From Pyxidicoccus sp. MSG2 (lineage in GTDB: Bacteria; Myxococcota; Myxococcia; Myxococcales; Myxococcaceae): 64,000 nucleotides of DNA. Numbering within the stretch: position 1 is the stretch's first letter; the number at the start of each line of letters is the position of its first letter. Of this stretch, positions 54,325 to 63,707 are shown piece after piece. The translations under genes and the position numbers were made by a program. Where the stretch lies: the NCBI RefSeq assembly GCF_026626705.1, contig NZ_JAPNKC010000001.1:2170001-2234000 (forward strand), read 5' to 3'. The notes beneath the pieces were generated by a model. It did not search any database and was not told the origin of the DNA. It saw nothing but the letters and a program-made list of their open reading frames with translations.

Positions 54325-55686
54325 TCAGCCCACGGCCTGGGCCTCGTGCTCCAGGGACGCCGGGGCGTCCGCGAGCCGGCGCAGCAGCCGCCGGCGCACG
54401 ACGTCGATGTGCTCGCGGAAGTAGTAGAGGTTCTCCGAATAGGAGAGCGGCATGGGGATGCGGTTGACCTCGCGCTCGGCCTCGTCGAGCCGACGCAGCA
54501 TGTCACCCAGCGTCTCCCGGTCTGGATTCTCGTCGAGCTGGAGCTCGATTTCCTTCAGGCGCGCGTACCAGCGGACGATGCGCGAGCGCACCCGCCAGAG
54601 GAAGAGCGCCGGCACGGCGCGGAAGAGGGGCACCACCACGGCGATGATGGGCACGAGCATGACCCAGAGCCGGTCCACCAGGTTGGCGGCCCAGAACGGC
54701 AGGTAGCGCTGGAGCAGCGGCACGCCGGACTCGTAGTAGCGGCGGGCCTCGCTGCTCAAGGGGAAGCCCGTCTCCAGCGGCGCGGGGAACTCGCCCGTCT
54801 TGTCCAGCATGCCGGCGCTGCCGTGGACCTCGCTGGCGGCACGCAGGAGCAGGTACGCGAGCGCGGGGTGCAGGGTGTCCTTCGCCACGAGGTTGGCGGT
54901 GGGCGCCAGCACCGTCACGTCCTGAGAGGGGACGTCCGCCGCGAGGTCGAACACGCCGCGCGGCAGCACGTGCCGGGTGAGGTAGGTGAAGCGGCGGGTA
55001 TAGGCTTCCGCGCGGGCGAAGCTGAGCACGTGGATGCCCGGCACCGCCGCCAGCTTCTGGATGGCCGGAGACTCCGCGGGCGAAACGAGGAACACCGCGT
55101 CGAGCTTCTCCTGCTTGAGCTGTTCAATGGACTCCTCTCGGCCGAGGGAGATGAGCTGCGTCGGCGCTTCGTCCACCTTGTTGGCCTTGAGCATCGTCAG
55201 GGCGAGCGAGCGCGTGCCGCTCTCCTCCGGCCCCACGGAGATGCGCCGGCCGCGCAGCGCGCGCACGTCTTCCATCGGCTCGCCCCGGTAGAAGACCCAG
55301 AGCGGCACGTAGGAGAGGCTGCCCAGCGAGACGACGCTCGCGGCCTTCTCCGCGCTGACGGTGCCACTCTGCACGAAGGCGACGTCCACGCCCGAGTTCT
55401 CGTCGGCGAGCAGCTCGATGCTGGTGACGGAGCCCTTCGTCGGGCGCACCTCCAGCTTGATGCCGTCTCGCGCGAGGATGGCCTCGTACTTGCGCGCGTA
55501 GAACCGGAAGCCGCCCTCGTCCTGCGGCGTCGCGATGACGAGCGTCTTCGGGGGCGCGGGCTTGACGAAGTAGAACGTCACGGCGAACGCGATGCCGATG
55601 AGGACAATCGCGGGGCCGAGGGTCAGCCACAAGTCGCGGCGAATCGTGCGCCGGAGCTGGGCCTTGATGAGGTCCGTCTTCTTCAT
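54325..55686 (-). CDS. TAXI family TRAP-type solute-binding protein, membrane-anchored
   Basis: The 453-residue protein has an N-terminal transmembrane anchor (about 20-42). A TAXI-family periplasmic binding domain follows (about 48-320; LVIATPQDEGGFRFYARKYE, then VDVAFVQSGTV and ISVGPEESGTRSLA). A second transmembrane segment lies near 335-360, and a charged cytoplasmic helical tail extends to the end. TAXI proteins bind carboxylates such as glutamate or 2-oxoglutarate for TRAP transporters, but no TRAP membrane gene is nearby. The tail and double anchor suggest a sensor-like orphan. Confidence 0.85.
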   Translation of the reverse strand: MKKTDLIKAQLRRTIRRDLWLTLGPAIVLIGIAFAVTFYFVKPAPPKTLVIATPQDEGGFRFYARKYEAILARDGIKLEVRPTKGSVTSIELLADENSGVDVAFVQSGTVSAEKAASVVSLGSLSYVPLWVFYRGEPMEDVRALRGRRISVGPEESGTRSLALTMLKANKVDEAPTQLISLGREESIEQLKQEKLDAVFLVSPAESPAIQKLAAVPGIHVLSFARAEAYTRRFTYLTRHVLPRGVFDLAADVPSQDVTVLAPTANLVAKDTLHPALAYLLLRAASEVHGSAGMLDKTGEFPAPLETGFPLSSEARRYYESGVPLLQRYLPFWAANLVDRLWVMLVPIIAVVVPLFRAVPALFLWRVRSRIVRWYARLKEIELQLDENPDRETLGDMLRRLDEAEREVNRIPMPLSYSENLYYFREHIDVVRRRLLRRLADAPASLEHEAQAVG

Positions 55687-55781
55687 GGTGGGGGCGGAGT
55701 ATAGACGCCGCCCGCCCTTCCCCGCCGGGACAGGCCGGACGGAGCCCGGGCAGGCATGCGGCCCGCGACGGTGACGACACC

Positions 55782-55816
55782 CCCTGGCGGCGGTGGAGGC
55801 GCCACCACCGCCAGGG
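55782..55816 (-). terminator. Hairpin downstream of rsgA
   Basis: CCCTGGCGGCGGTGG (55782-55796) and CCACCACCGCCAGGG (55802-55816) pair with a single mismatch around a 5-base loop. It starts 18 bp past the rsgA stop on the minus strand. No T-tract follows. Confidence 0.5.
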
Positions 55817-55833
55817 ATGCGCCGGGCTCCGGG

Positions 55834-56922
<1,089 letters not shown>

Positions 56923-57333
56923 GGGAAGGAACTCCGGACACGACGGCGCCAACAGGCGCACCTGGTTCTTCAGGGCACCCGGAGGGGAGCGGACCGCGCT
57001 GCGCCGGAACTTCGTGGCCGCTAGGCGGCCCGCACCCTCGGGGCGGACAGGGCCTTCACCGTCAGGACAAGGTCCGGCTTCATGGTGCCTCCGAGGTACG
57101 TGGGGCAGACGTCCATCGCCGCCCGTCGCGTCCCTTCATAACAACTCCTCCTCCCGCGTCCAACGTCCAGAACCGGGCACTCCACCCCGCCGGGCAATGT
57201 GCGCCCGCACGCGGAACGTCAGGGGGACTGGCATGACCGGGGACATGAGCCCATGTTGCCGCCGGAACGAGCGCCCCCCTCCGGTGTCCGACACCAGGCC
57301 GCTCTCCTGTACCCCCTACCTGGAGGGAACCCC
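56923..57333. other. Intergenic region between rsgA and the hybrid kinase gene
   Basis: This 411-bp divergent spacer should hold the promoters of rsgA (minus) and of the kinase (plus). The only possible coding element is the 20-codon minus-strand ORF at 57021-57083. A somewhat AT-richer patch (TTCATAACAACTCC near 57135) may be promoter sequence. No operator was recognised. Confidence 0.4.
57021..57083 (-). CDS. Possible 20-residue peptide upstream of rsgA
   Basis: The ATG at 57083 has GGAGG five bases upstream and opens a 20-codon frame (MKPDLVLTVKALSAPRVRAA) ending with TAG at 57021. The composition is plausible for a short leader or peptide, but 20 codons are too few to judge. It lies 60-100 bp ahead of rsgA on the same strand and may be a leader ORF. 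Confidence 0.3.
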   Translation of the reverse strand: MKPDLVLTVKALSAPRVRAA

Positions 57334-59004
57334 TTGAGTGCCGCAGTCGACGTGCGCGGCGTGACATCTCCTGGAGCCAGTCCCGCGGTCCTCCTCGTGG
57401 AGGACTCGGCGGCGGATGCCATCGCGCTCCAGCGGGCGCTGCAGCCGCTCGGCGTCGCGCTCGTGTGCGTGACGTCGGGCGAGGAGGCCGTCCAGGCGGT
57501 GGAGCGACAGGACTTCGTGGCGGTGCTGCTGGACGTCTACCTGGCGGGCACCTGGGACGGCTTCGAGACGGCGCGGCGCATCCGCGAGACGCCGGGCCAC
57601 CAGGCCGTGCCGCTGCTCTTCATGACGGGCTCGGTGGAGGACGCGCTGCTGCCCGCGCGTGCCTACCGCGCCGGCGCGGTGGACTTCCTCCACAAGCCCC
57701 TCTTCGCGGAACAGCTCACCGCCAAGGTCTCCGTGTTCCTGGAGCTGTGGCAGGCGCGGGAGCGGGAGCGGTGTGACTTGCGCGCCCGCGAGGCGCACGC
57801 ACTGCGGCGCGCGGAGGCGGAGCGCCAGCGGGTGGATGCCCTCAACGCCACGCTGGTGGCCCACCAGGAGTGGCTCCAGTCCGTCCTGCAGCGGCTGCCC
57901 GTGCCCCTCATCCTGGTGGAGCGCGACACGGCCCGCATCCTCTTCGCCAACACCCGGGCCGACGAGTACTGGGGCGCCACCTTCCCCCGGGCGATGTCGG
58001 AGGACGACTACGCGCGTGCCTTCGCCCTGGTGGACCTGACGGGCCGAGAGCTTGCCCCCTCGGAGTACCCCGCCGTGCGCGCCGCGCACGGGGAGAACAT
58101 CACCGGGCTCCAGCTCCTCGCGCGCACGCCCCGGGGGCAGCGGGCCGTGCTGGTGGACACCGCGCAGGTGCCCGCCCTGGGTGAGCGTCCCGCCTGCGCG
58201 GTGGTGACCTTCCAGGACATCACCCCCCTGAAGGAGGCCGAGCTCGCGCTGCGCAAGCGCGAGGTGGACAACGCCCGCCTGTACCAGGCCTCGCAGCAGG
58301 CGGTGCGCCTGCGCGACGAGTTCCTGTCGGTGGCCAGCCACGAATTGCGCACGCCCCTGACGCCCATCCGCATCAAGGTCCAGGCGCTGCAACGCCAGAC
58401 GCAGGCCGCGGCCGGAGGCGTGCTCCCCGCGGACAAGGTCGCCTCCGTGCTGGACACGGTGAGCACGCAGACGCGGCGGCTCGGAAGGCTCGTGGACGCG
58501 CTCCTGGACGTGTCCCAGTTCAGCGCCGGGCGGCTGGAGATCCACCGAGAGCCGGTGGACCTCGCCGGCCTGCTGCACGAGGTGGCCGCGTCCTTCGAGG
58601 CGGACTGCGCGAAGGCGGGCTGCCGCCTGGACCTGCACGCGCCGGGGACGGTGGTGGGTGCGTATGACCGGCAGCGGATGGAGCAGGTCGTCTCCCACCT
58701 GCTGGCCAACGCCGTGAAGTACGGCGCGGGCCGGCCCATCCACCTGCGCCTGGAGGCGGACGGTGGGAGCGCGCGACTCACGGTGAGGGACGAGGGCATC
58801 GGCATCTCCCCCGAGGCGCTGCCGCGCCTGTTCGGCAAGTTCGAGCGCGCGGTGTCCGAGCGCCACTACGGCGGCCTGGGCCTGGGCCTCTACCTCGCCC
58901 GCGAAATCGTCGAGGCCCACGGCGGCACCATCCGCGTGGAGAGCCAGCCCGGCCTGGGGGCCTGCTTCGAGGTGGCCCTGCCGCTCGGCCCGATTCTTGG
59001 CTGA
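57334..59004 (+). CDS. Hybrid signalling protein: receiver, PAS, histidine kinase
   Basis: The 556-residue protein has a receiver domain at about 15-135 with phospho-acceptor Asp67 (VLLDVYL), a helical linker and a PAS-like domain (about 185-310). The HisKA phospho-acceptor site is SVASHELRTPLTP near residue 335. A HATPase domain follows with a clear N-box, DEGIGIS and GLGLGLYLA. The receiver-first order means it is probably activated or tuned by another kinase. Transmembrane segments are absent, so it is cytoplasmic. The start is TTG at 57334 with GGAGGG about 7 bases ahead; the longer frame upstream lacks such a site. No partner regulator gene adjoins it. Confidence 0.9.
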   Translation: MSAAVDVRGVTSPGASPAVLLVEDSAADAIALQRALQPLGVALVCVTSGEEAVQAVERQDFVAVLLDVYLAGTWDGFETARRIRETPGHQAVPLLFMTGSVEDALLPARAYRAGAVDFLHKPLFAEQLTAKVSVFLELWQARERERCDLRAREAHALRRAEAERQRVDALNATLVAHQEWLQSVLQRLPVPLILVERDTARILFANTRADEYWGATFPRAMSEDDYARAFALVDLTGRELAPSEYPAVRAAHGENITGLQLLARTPRGQRAVLVDTAQVPALGERPACAVVTFQDITPLKEAELALRKREVDNARLYQASQQAVRLRDEFLSVASHELRTPLTPIRIKVQALQRQTQAAAGGVLPADKVASVLDTVSTQTRRLGRLVDALLDVSQFSAGRLEIHREPVDLAGLLHEVAASFEADCAKAGCRLDLHAPGTVVGAYDRQRMEQVVSHLLANAVKYGAGRPIHLRLEADGGSARLTVRDEGIGISPEALPRLFGKFERAVSERHYGGLGLGLYLAREIVEAHGGTIRVESQPGLGACFEVALPLGPILG

Positions 59005-59053
59005 CGGGAATTCCGGGTACAGCGGGTGGCAGCTTGGGACTATCGTCCCCGCC

Positions 59054-60367
59054 ATGACGACACCCCCTTCCGCGCCCCCCGCGGACCTCGGCATGAAGCG
59101 CGCGGTCTCCCGCTGGGAAATCGTGGGCTTCTCCATCAACGATGTCATCGGCAGCGGCGTGTACCTGCTGCCCGCGGCGGCGGCGGCGAACCTCGGCTCG
59201 GCGAGCGTGGGCGCCATCGTCCTCGCGGGGCTGGGCGTCTTCCTGCTGGTGCTCTGCTTCGCGGAGGCGGCGAGCTACTTCGACCGGCCCGGCAGCGCCT
59301 ACGTCTACACGCGCGAGGCCTTCGGCGACCTGGTGGGGTTCGAGGTGGGGTGGATGACGTGGCTGGCCCGCGTGTCCTCGGTGGCGTCGCTCTCCGCGGG
59401 CTTCGCGCGGGCGCTGGCCTACCTGTTGCCGCAGGTGAATGACGGCGTGGGGCGCGGGCTGGCCATCGCCCTGCCGCTGCTGTTGCTCACCGCCATCAAC
59501 GTCGTGGGCGTGAAGTCCGGGGCGCGCACGGCCGTCTTCCTGGCGATTACGAAGACGGTGCCGCTGCTGCTCTTCATCGGCGTGGGACTGTTCGCCATGT
59601 CCTGGGAGCAGGCGACGTCCGTGGTGCCCAAGGCGGACGGCAGCCTGGGCGCGGCGGTGCTGCTGCTCCTCTTCGCCTACGCGGGCTTCGAGAACACGGC
59701 CGCGCCCGCGGGCGAGTTCAAGAATCCGAAGCGCGACGTGCCCTTCGCGCTGGTGGTGCAGATTGGCGTCGTCACCTTCATCTACACCGCGGTGCAGTGG
59801 GTGGCGCTGGGCACGCTGCCGGGCGTGGTGGTCGCGAAGACGCCGCTGGCGGACGCGGCCGCGCGTTTCCTCGGGGGTTGGGGCGGGCTGCTGATGACGG
59901 TGGGAGCGGTGCTCTCCATCCTGGGCACCAACAGCAACACGGTGCTCGCGGGGCCGCGCTACCTGTACGCGCTGGCCCGCGACGGCTTCGGCCCCGCGCC
60001 GCTCGCGTCCCTGCACCCGCGCTTCCGCACGCCGACGGTGGCCATCCTCACCCAGACGGCCATTGCCCTGCCGCTGGCCTTCTCCGGCTCGTTCGAGGTG
60101 CTCGCCACACTGTCGGTGGTGGCCCGGCTGGCCACCTACTTCGGCACCGCCATGGCCATCCCCGTGCTGCGGCGCAAGCTGCCCCAGCAGCCGGGCGCGT
60201 TCCGAATCCCCGGCGGGCCGGTGGTGCCCATCGCCGCCGCCTCGCTGTGCGTCGTCTTCGCCTTGAGCGCCCAGCCGCGCAACCTCATCGCCGGGGCCAT
60301 TGCCCTCGTGGTGGGCGGCGCGCTGTACGCGCTGCGCAGCCCCGCTCGGACGGCGGCACCGGAGTAG
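59054..60367 (+). CDS. APC family amino acid permease
   Basis: The 437-residue inner-membrane protein has about twelve transmembrane helices. The APC-superfamily unwound helix 1 appears as GFSINDVIGSGVYLLP, and FAYAGFENTAAPAGE resembles helix 6 of the LeuT-like fold. It should exchange or import amino acids or amines with protons. The substrate cannot be inferred. The gene starts at the ATG 59054 and is convergent with the TetR gene to its right (15-bp gap). Confidence 0.88.
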   Translation: MTTPPSAPPADLGMKRAVSRWEIVGFSINDVIGSGVYLLPAAAAANLGSASVGAIVLAGLGVFLLVLCFAEAASYFDRPGSAYVYTREAFGDLVGFEVGWMTWLARVSSVASLSAGFARALAYLLPQVNDGVGRGLAIALPLLLLTAINVVGVKSGARTAVFLAITKTVPLLLFIGVGLFAMSWEQATSVVPKADGSLGAAVLLLLFAYAGFENTAAPAGEFKNPKRDVPFALVVQIGVVTFIYTAVQWVALGTLPGVVVAKTPLADAAARFLGGWGGLLMTVGAVLSILGTNSNTVLAGPRYLYALARDGFGPAPLASLHPRFRTPTVAILTQTAIALPLAFSGSFEVLATLSVVARLATYFGTAMAIPVLRRKLPQQPGAFRIPGGPVVPIAAASLCVVFALSAQPRNLIAGAIALVVGGALYALRSPARTAAPE

Positions 60368-60381
60368 GCCCGGGGCGCCTC

Positions 60382-61086
60382 TCAGCGGCCCTTCCACCGC
60401 ACGTCCTGCTTCTCCACGGTGAGGAGGAGCCGGATGGCGGTGATGGCGGACTCCACGTCCACCGGGTCGCCTGTAATCGCGTCGCGGTAGAGGAAGGACT
60501 CGCCGATGCGGATGATGACGTAGGCCAGCGCGTCCAGGTCCATCACCGGCCTCAGGTGGCCCTGCTTCACGGCCTCCTCCAGCGACGCGCGGATGCTCGC
60601 GGCGCAGCGCTGCTCCACCGTGCTGCTGCGCGACATCAGGATGCGCATGGCGTACTCGGCGTCCTGCTGGACGAAGCGGCGCAGCGGCGCGTCCGTCACC
60701 AGCAACTCGAACAGCCGCCGGGTGACGTCCGCGATGAGCTCCGGCCCCTCGCCACGCGCGCCTTGACGGGCGGCGGCGAGGGCCCCCTCGAACAGCGAGG
60801 AGATGACCTCGCCGTAGAGCAATTCGCGGCTGCCCACCCAGCGGAACACCGTGGCGCGGCTGACGCCCAGCGCCTGCGCCATGCGGCCGATGTCGAAGCG
60901 CTCGCCCTGCCTCCACCAGGCCAGCGCCAGGGCGAAGAGGTCCTGGGGCGTGGCCTTCGAGGGCGCCTCCAGCCGCCGCGCCAGCGGAGTGGGCCGGACG
61001 GGCACGCGCGCGCGGCGGGACGGCGGGGCCGGACGCTCCGGAGCCTCGGGCGCGGCGCGGCGCTTGAGCGCGCGGGGTGACTTCAC
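60382..61086 (-). CDS. TetR family regulator, QsdR-like
   Basis: The 234-residue protein has a basic Pro/Arg-rich N-terminal tail (about 1-45), then a helix-turn-helix (IGRMAQALGVSRATVFRWVGSRELLY, about 64-89). The C-terminal ligand domain resembles the QsdR/TetR group (IIRIGESFLYRDAITGDPVDVESAITAIRLLL). It starts with GTG overlapping the TGA of the SDR gene by 4 bases. It is the last gene of the monooxygenase operon and probably represses it, with 63555-63581 as the candidate operator. Confidence 0.88.
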   Translation of the reverse strand: MKSPRALKRRAAPEAPERPAPPSRRARVPVRPTPLARRLEAPSKATPQDLFALALAWWRQGERFDIGRMAQALGVSRATVFRWVGSRELLYGEVISSLFEGALAAARQGARGEGPELIADVTRRLFELLVTDAPLRRFVQQDAEYAMRILMSRSSTVEQRCAASIRASLEEAVKQGHLRPVMDLDALAYVIIRIGESFLYRDAITGDPVDVESAITAIRLLLTVEKQDVRWKGR

Positions 61087-61928
61087 GTGGCGCTCTCCAG
61101 CAGCTTGCGCCGCCGGCGCCGGGCCCCCGCCACCACCAGGCGCTGGTACAGCGTGGGCAACATCCGCTGCATGAGGTCGATGAAGACGGCGTCACCACCG
61201 ATGAGCTGGCGCCGACGATTCTTGAGGATGGCGGAGAGGATGTCCGAGGCGGCCTTCTCCGGCGTGGTGGAGAAGGACTTCTCGAAGTCGCTGGTGGAGC
61301 GCTCGTCCGTCCAGCCCTTGCGGTGCGTCACCCGGGCGCTGCGGGCGATGTTGGTCTTGATGCCGCCGGGGTGCACGCAGGTGACGCCAATGGGGACGGA
61401 CTCCACCTCCAGCTCCTGGCGCAGCGCCTCGGTGAAGCCCTTCACCGCGAACTTGGCGGCGTTGTACGCGCCCTGCGTGGGCACGCCGATGAGGCCGAAC
61501 ACGCTGGAGACGTTGACGATGTGGCCCTCGCCCGCCGCGCGCAGGTGCGGGAGGAAGGCCTTGGTGCCGTACACCACGCCCCAGAAGTTGATGTTCATCA
61601 GCCACTCGAAGTCCTCGTACCGGGTGTCCTCGATGGTGGCGCCCAGGGCGACGCCCGCGTTGTTGATGACGACGTGGACCGCGCCCAGCGTCTGCACCAC
61701 CGCGTCCGCCCAGGCATGCACGGCCTCGCGCTTCGCGACATCCACCCGCGCCGCGTCCACGCGCACGCCGTGCGTGCGGCACTGGTCCGCCGTCTCCCGC
61801 AGGCCCTGCTCGTTCACGTCGGACAGCGCGACGTCGCAGCCGTTGCGCGCCAGCAGCACCGCAGTCGCCCGGCCAATGCCCGAGCCCGCACCGGTAATCG
61901 CGGCGACTCTGTTCTTCACCGTCTTCAT
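61083..61928 (-). CDS. SDR family oxidoreductase
   Basis: The 281-residue classical short-chain dehydrogenase has the cofactor motif TGAGSGIGRA (about 12-21), NNAGV, the catalytic Ser in VNVSSVFG, and the YNAAK pair. A basic tail (RRRRRKLLESAT) ends the protein and may bind membrane lipid. Its start overlaps the monooxygenase stop (ATGA) and its stop overlaps the TetR start (GTGA), so all three are translationally coupled. It probably oxidises an alcohol to the ketone that the monooxygenase uses, or the reverse; this is inference. Confidence 0.9.
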   Translation of the reverse strand: MKTVKNRVAAITGAGSGIGRATAVLLARNGCDVALSDVNEQGLRETADQCRTHGVRVDAARVDVAKREAVHAWADAVVQTLGAVHVVINNAGVALGATIEDTRYEDFEWLMNINFWGVVYGTKAFLPHLRAAGEGHIVNVSSVFGLIGVPTQGAYNAAKFAVKGFTEALRQELEVESVPIGVTCVHPGGIKTNIARSARVTHRKGWTDERSTSDFEKSFSTTPEKAASDILSAILKNRRRQLIGGDAVFIDLMQRMLPTLYQRLVVAGARRRRRKLLESAT

Positions 61929-63496
61929 GGGCTGCCTTCCGTGACTCGCGTGGGGATTCGCATCGACACCGGGGACGCTCGCTCGGGCAGGGGCCACGGC
62001 GCGGGGAGCGCGGCGGGCCCGCGGCGATGCGGAAAGATGGCCACGTACTCGGAGGGCTCGAAGCGCTCCACGCGCCGCCGGTAGGTGAAGGTGAAGCCCG
62101 GCCAGAGGGTGGAGTTGCGCCCCGTGGCGTCCAGGTACCAGCTCACGCAGCCGCCCCGCATCCACACCGTCCCGGACATGCGCGTGTCGAGCTGCTGGTT
62201 GAAGTCGGCCTGGGCCTCGGGCGTGGGCTCCACCGCGGCCAGGCCCCGGCCCTCCAGGTAGCGCAGCGCGCCGAGCACGTGGTCAATCTGGCTCTCAATC
62301 ATCAGGATGACGGAGGTGTGGCCCAGCCCCGTGTTGGGCCCCAGCAGCATGAAGAGGTTGGGGAAGCCGCTGACGGTGGTGCCCAGGTGCGCCTTCATGG
62401 TGCCGCCCCACGCCTCCACCAGCGAGCGCCCGTCGCGCCCGTGGATGTGGCGGGCGATGGGCATGTCCGTCACCTGGAAGCCGGTGCCGAAGATGATGGC
62501 GTCCACGGCGTGCTCGGTGCCGTCCGCCGTGACGATGGCGTGCTCGCGCACCTCGCGGATGCCGTCGGTGATGATGTCGACATTCGGCTGGGAGAGCACG
62601 GGCAGGTAGTCATCCGAGACGAGGACGCGCTTGCACCCCAGGGTGTACTTCGGCGTCACCTTCGCGCGCAGCACCGGGTCGGGGACGGAGCGCGCCAGAT
62701 GCCTGAGCGCGCGCCGCTGGGCCAGCTCCAGAATCCACGGGTGCATGAAGCCGAGCGCCATCAACTCGCGCAGCGCGTAGATGGCGCCGCGTAGCAGGCG
62801 CTGCGCACCCGGCAGGCGCTGGTACAGCCGCCGCATCCGCTCGCTGATGGGGCGGTCCATCCTGGGCATCACCCAGGGCGGGGTGCGCTGGAAGAGGAGC
62901 AGCCGGCCCACCTGCGGTTGGATGGCCGGGACGAACTGGATGGCCGAGGCCCCTGTACCGATGACGGCCACCCGCCGGCCCGCGAGCGCGTAGCCAGAAT
63001 CCCACCGCGCCGAGTGCATCACCTTGCCCTGGAAGCGCGCCAGGCCGGGCAGGTTGGGAATGGCGGGCTCGCTCAGGCCCCCCACCGCGGAGATGAAGAC
63101 GTCCGCGGTGTAGGGGCCCTCGGACGTCTGGAGATGCCAGCGCTGCTGCGCGTCATCCCACCGGGCCTCCTGGAGGGCGTGGTGGAAGCGCACGTGCGGC
63201 CGGATGCCGAAGCGGTCCGCGCAGTCGCGCAGGTAGGCTTGGATTTCCCCCTGCGGCGAGAAGGCCCGGGACCAGGCCGGGTTGGGCGCGAAGGAGAACG
63301 AGTAGAGGTGGGACTGCACATCGCACGCGCAGCCCGGGTACGCGTTGTCACGCCAGACGCCACCCACGTCGTGGGAGCGCTCGAAGATGACGAAGTCCTG
63401 GAGCCCGGACTGCTTGAGGCGAATGGCCATGCCGAGGCCGCCGAAGCCACTTCCCGCGATGGCGATGTGGAAGTGGGGGGGACGTCGCGTGGGCAC
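61925..63496 (-). CDS. FAD-dependent monooxygenase (Baeyer-Villiger-like)
   Basis: The 523-residue flavoprotein has the FAD motif IAGSGFGGLGMAIRL at the N-terminus. The monooxygenase stretch PGCACDVQSHLYSFSF follows, and a second Rossmann motif VAVIGTGASAIQFVP marks the NADPH site. The FxGKxxHSxxW-type fingerprint appears as FQGKVMHSARW. This matches flavin monooxygenases that insert oxygen into ketones. The start is GTG at 63496 with GGGAGG about 7 bases ahead. It heads the three-gene operon with an SDR and a TetR regulator. Confidence 0.9.
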   Translation of the reverse strand: MPTRRPPHFHIAIAGSGFGGLGMAIRLKQSGLQDFVIFERSHDVGGVWRDNAYPGCACDVQSHLYSFSFAPNPAWSRAFSPQGEIQAYLRDCADRFGIRPHVRFHHALQEARWDDAQQRWHLQTSEGPYTADVFISAVGGLSEPAIPNLPGLARFQGKVMHSARWDSGYALAGRRVAVIGTGASAIQFVPAIQPQVGRLLLFQRTPPWVMPRMDRPISERMRRLYQRLPGAQRLLRGAIYALRELMALGFMHPWILELAQRRALRHLARSVPDPVLRAKVTPKYTLGCKRVLVSDDYLPVLSQPNVDIITDGIREVREHAIVTADGTEHAVDAIIFGTGFQVTDMPIARHIHGRDGRSLVEAWGGTMKAHLGTTVSGFPNLFMLLGPNTGLGHTSVILMIESQIDHVLGALRYLEGRGLAAVEPTPEAQADFNQQLDTRMSGTVWMRGGCVSWYLDATGRNSTLWPGFTFTYRRRVERFEPSEYVAIFPHRRGPAALPAPWPLPERASPVSMRIPTRVTEGSP

Positions 63497-63554
63497 TGGA
63501 ACCTCCCGGGGGAACAGGGGGCGCCCATGCTACAGGAGGGCGCATTGAAGCGGG

Positions 63555-63581
63555 ATGCGTCGAACTGGAAATATGACGCAT
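63555..63581. promoter_or_regulatory. Inverted repeat upstream of the monooxygenase operon
   Basis: Arms ATGCGTC (63555-63561) and GACGCAT (63575-63581) lie 13 bp apart in a locally AT-richer stretch, about 60 bp upstream of the monooxygenase start. It also lies on the promoter side of the divergent FBP-domain gene. It is a plausible site for the operon's own TetR regulator. Confidence 0.5.
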
Positions 63582-63707
63582 GGGCGACGGGTGGCCGGGC
63601 TCCCTCGAGGCCGGGGGCTCGGGCGGGGCGAGGCCCGGCTGCTTCGCCGGTTCGGGTGGATATGGTGGGGGGCGCCTGTTAGTGCAGGCGTTCGCCAAGG
63701 AGTCGCC

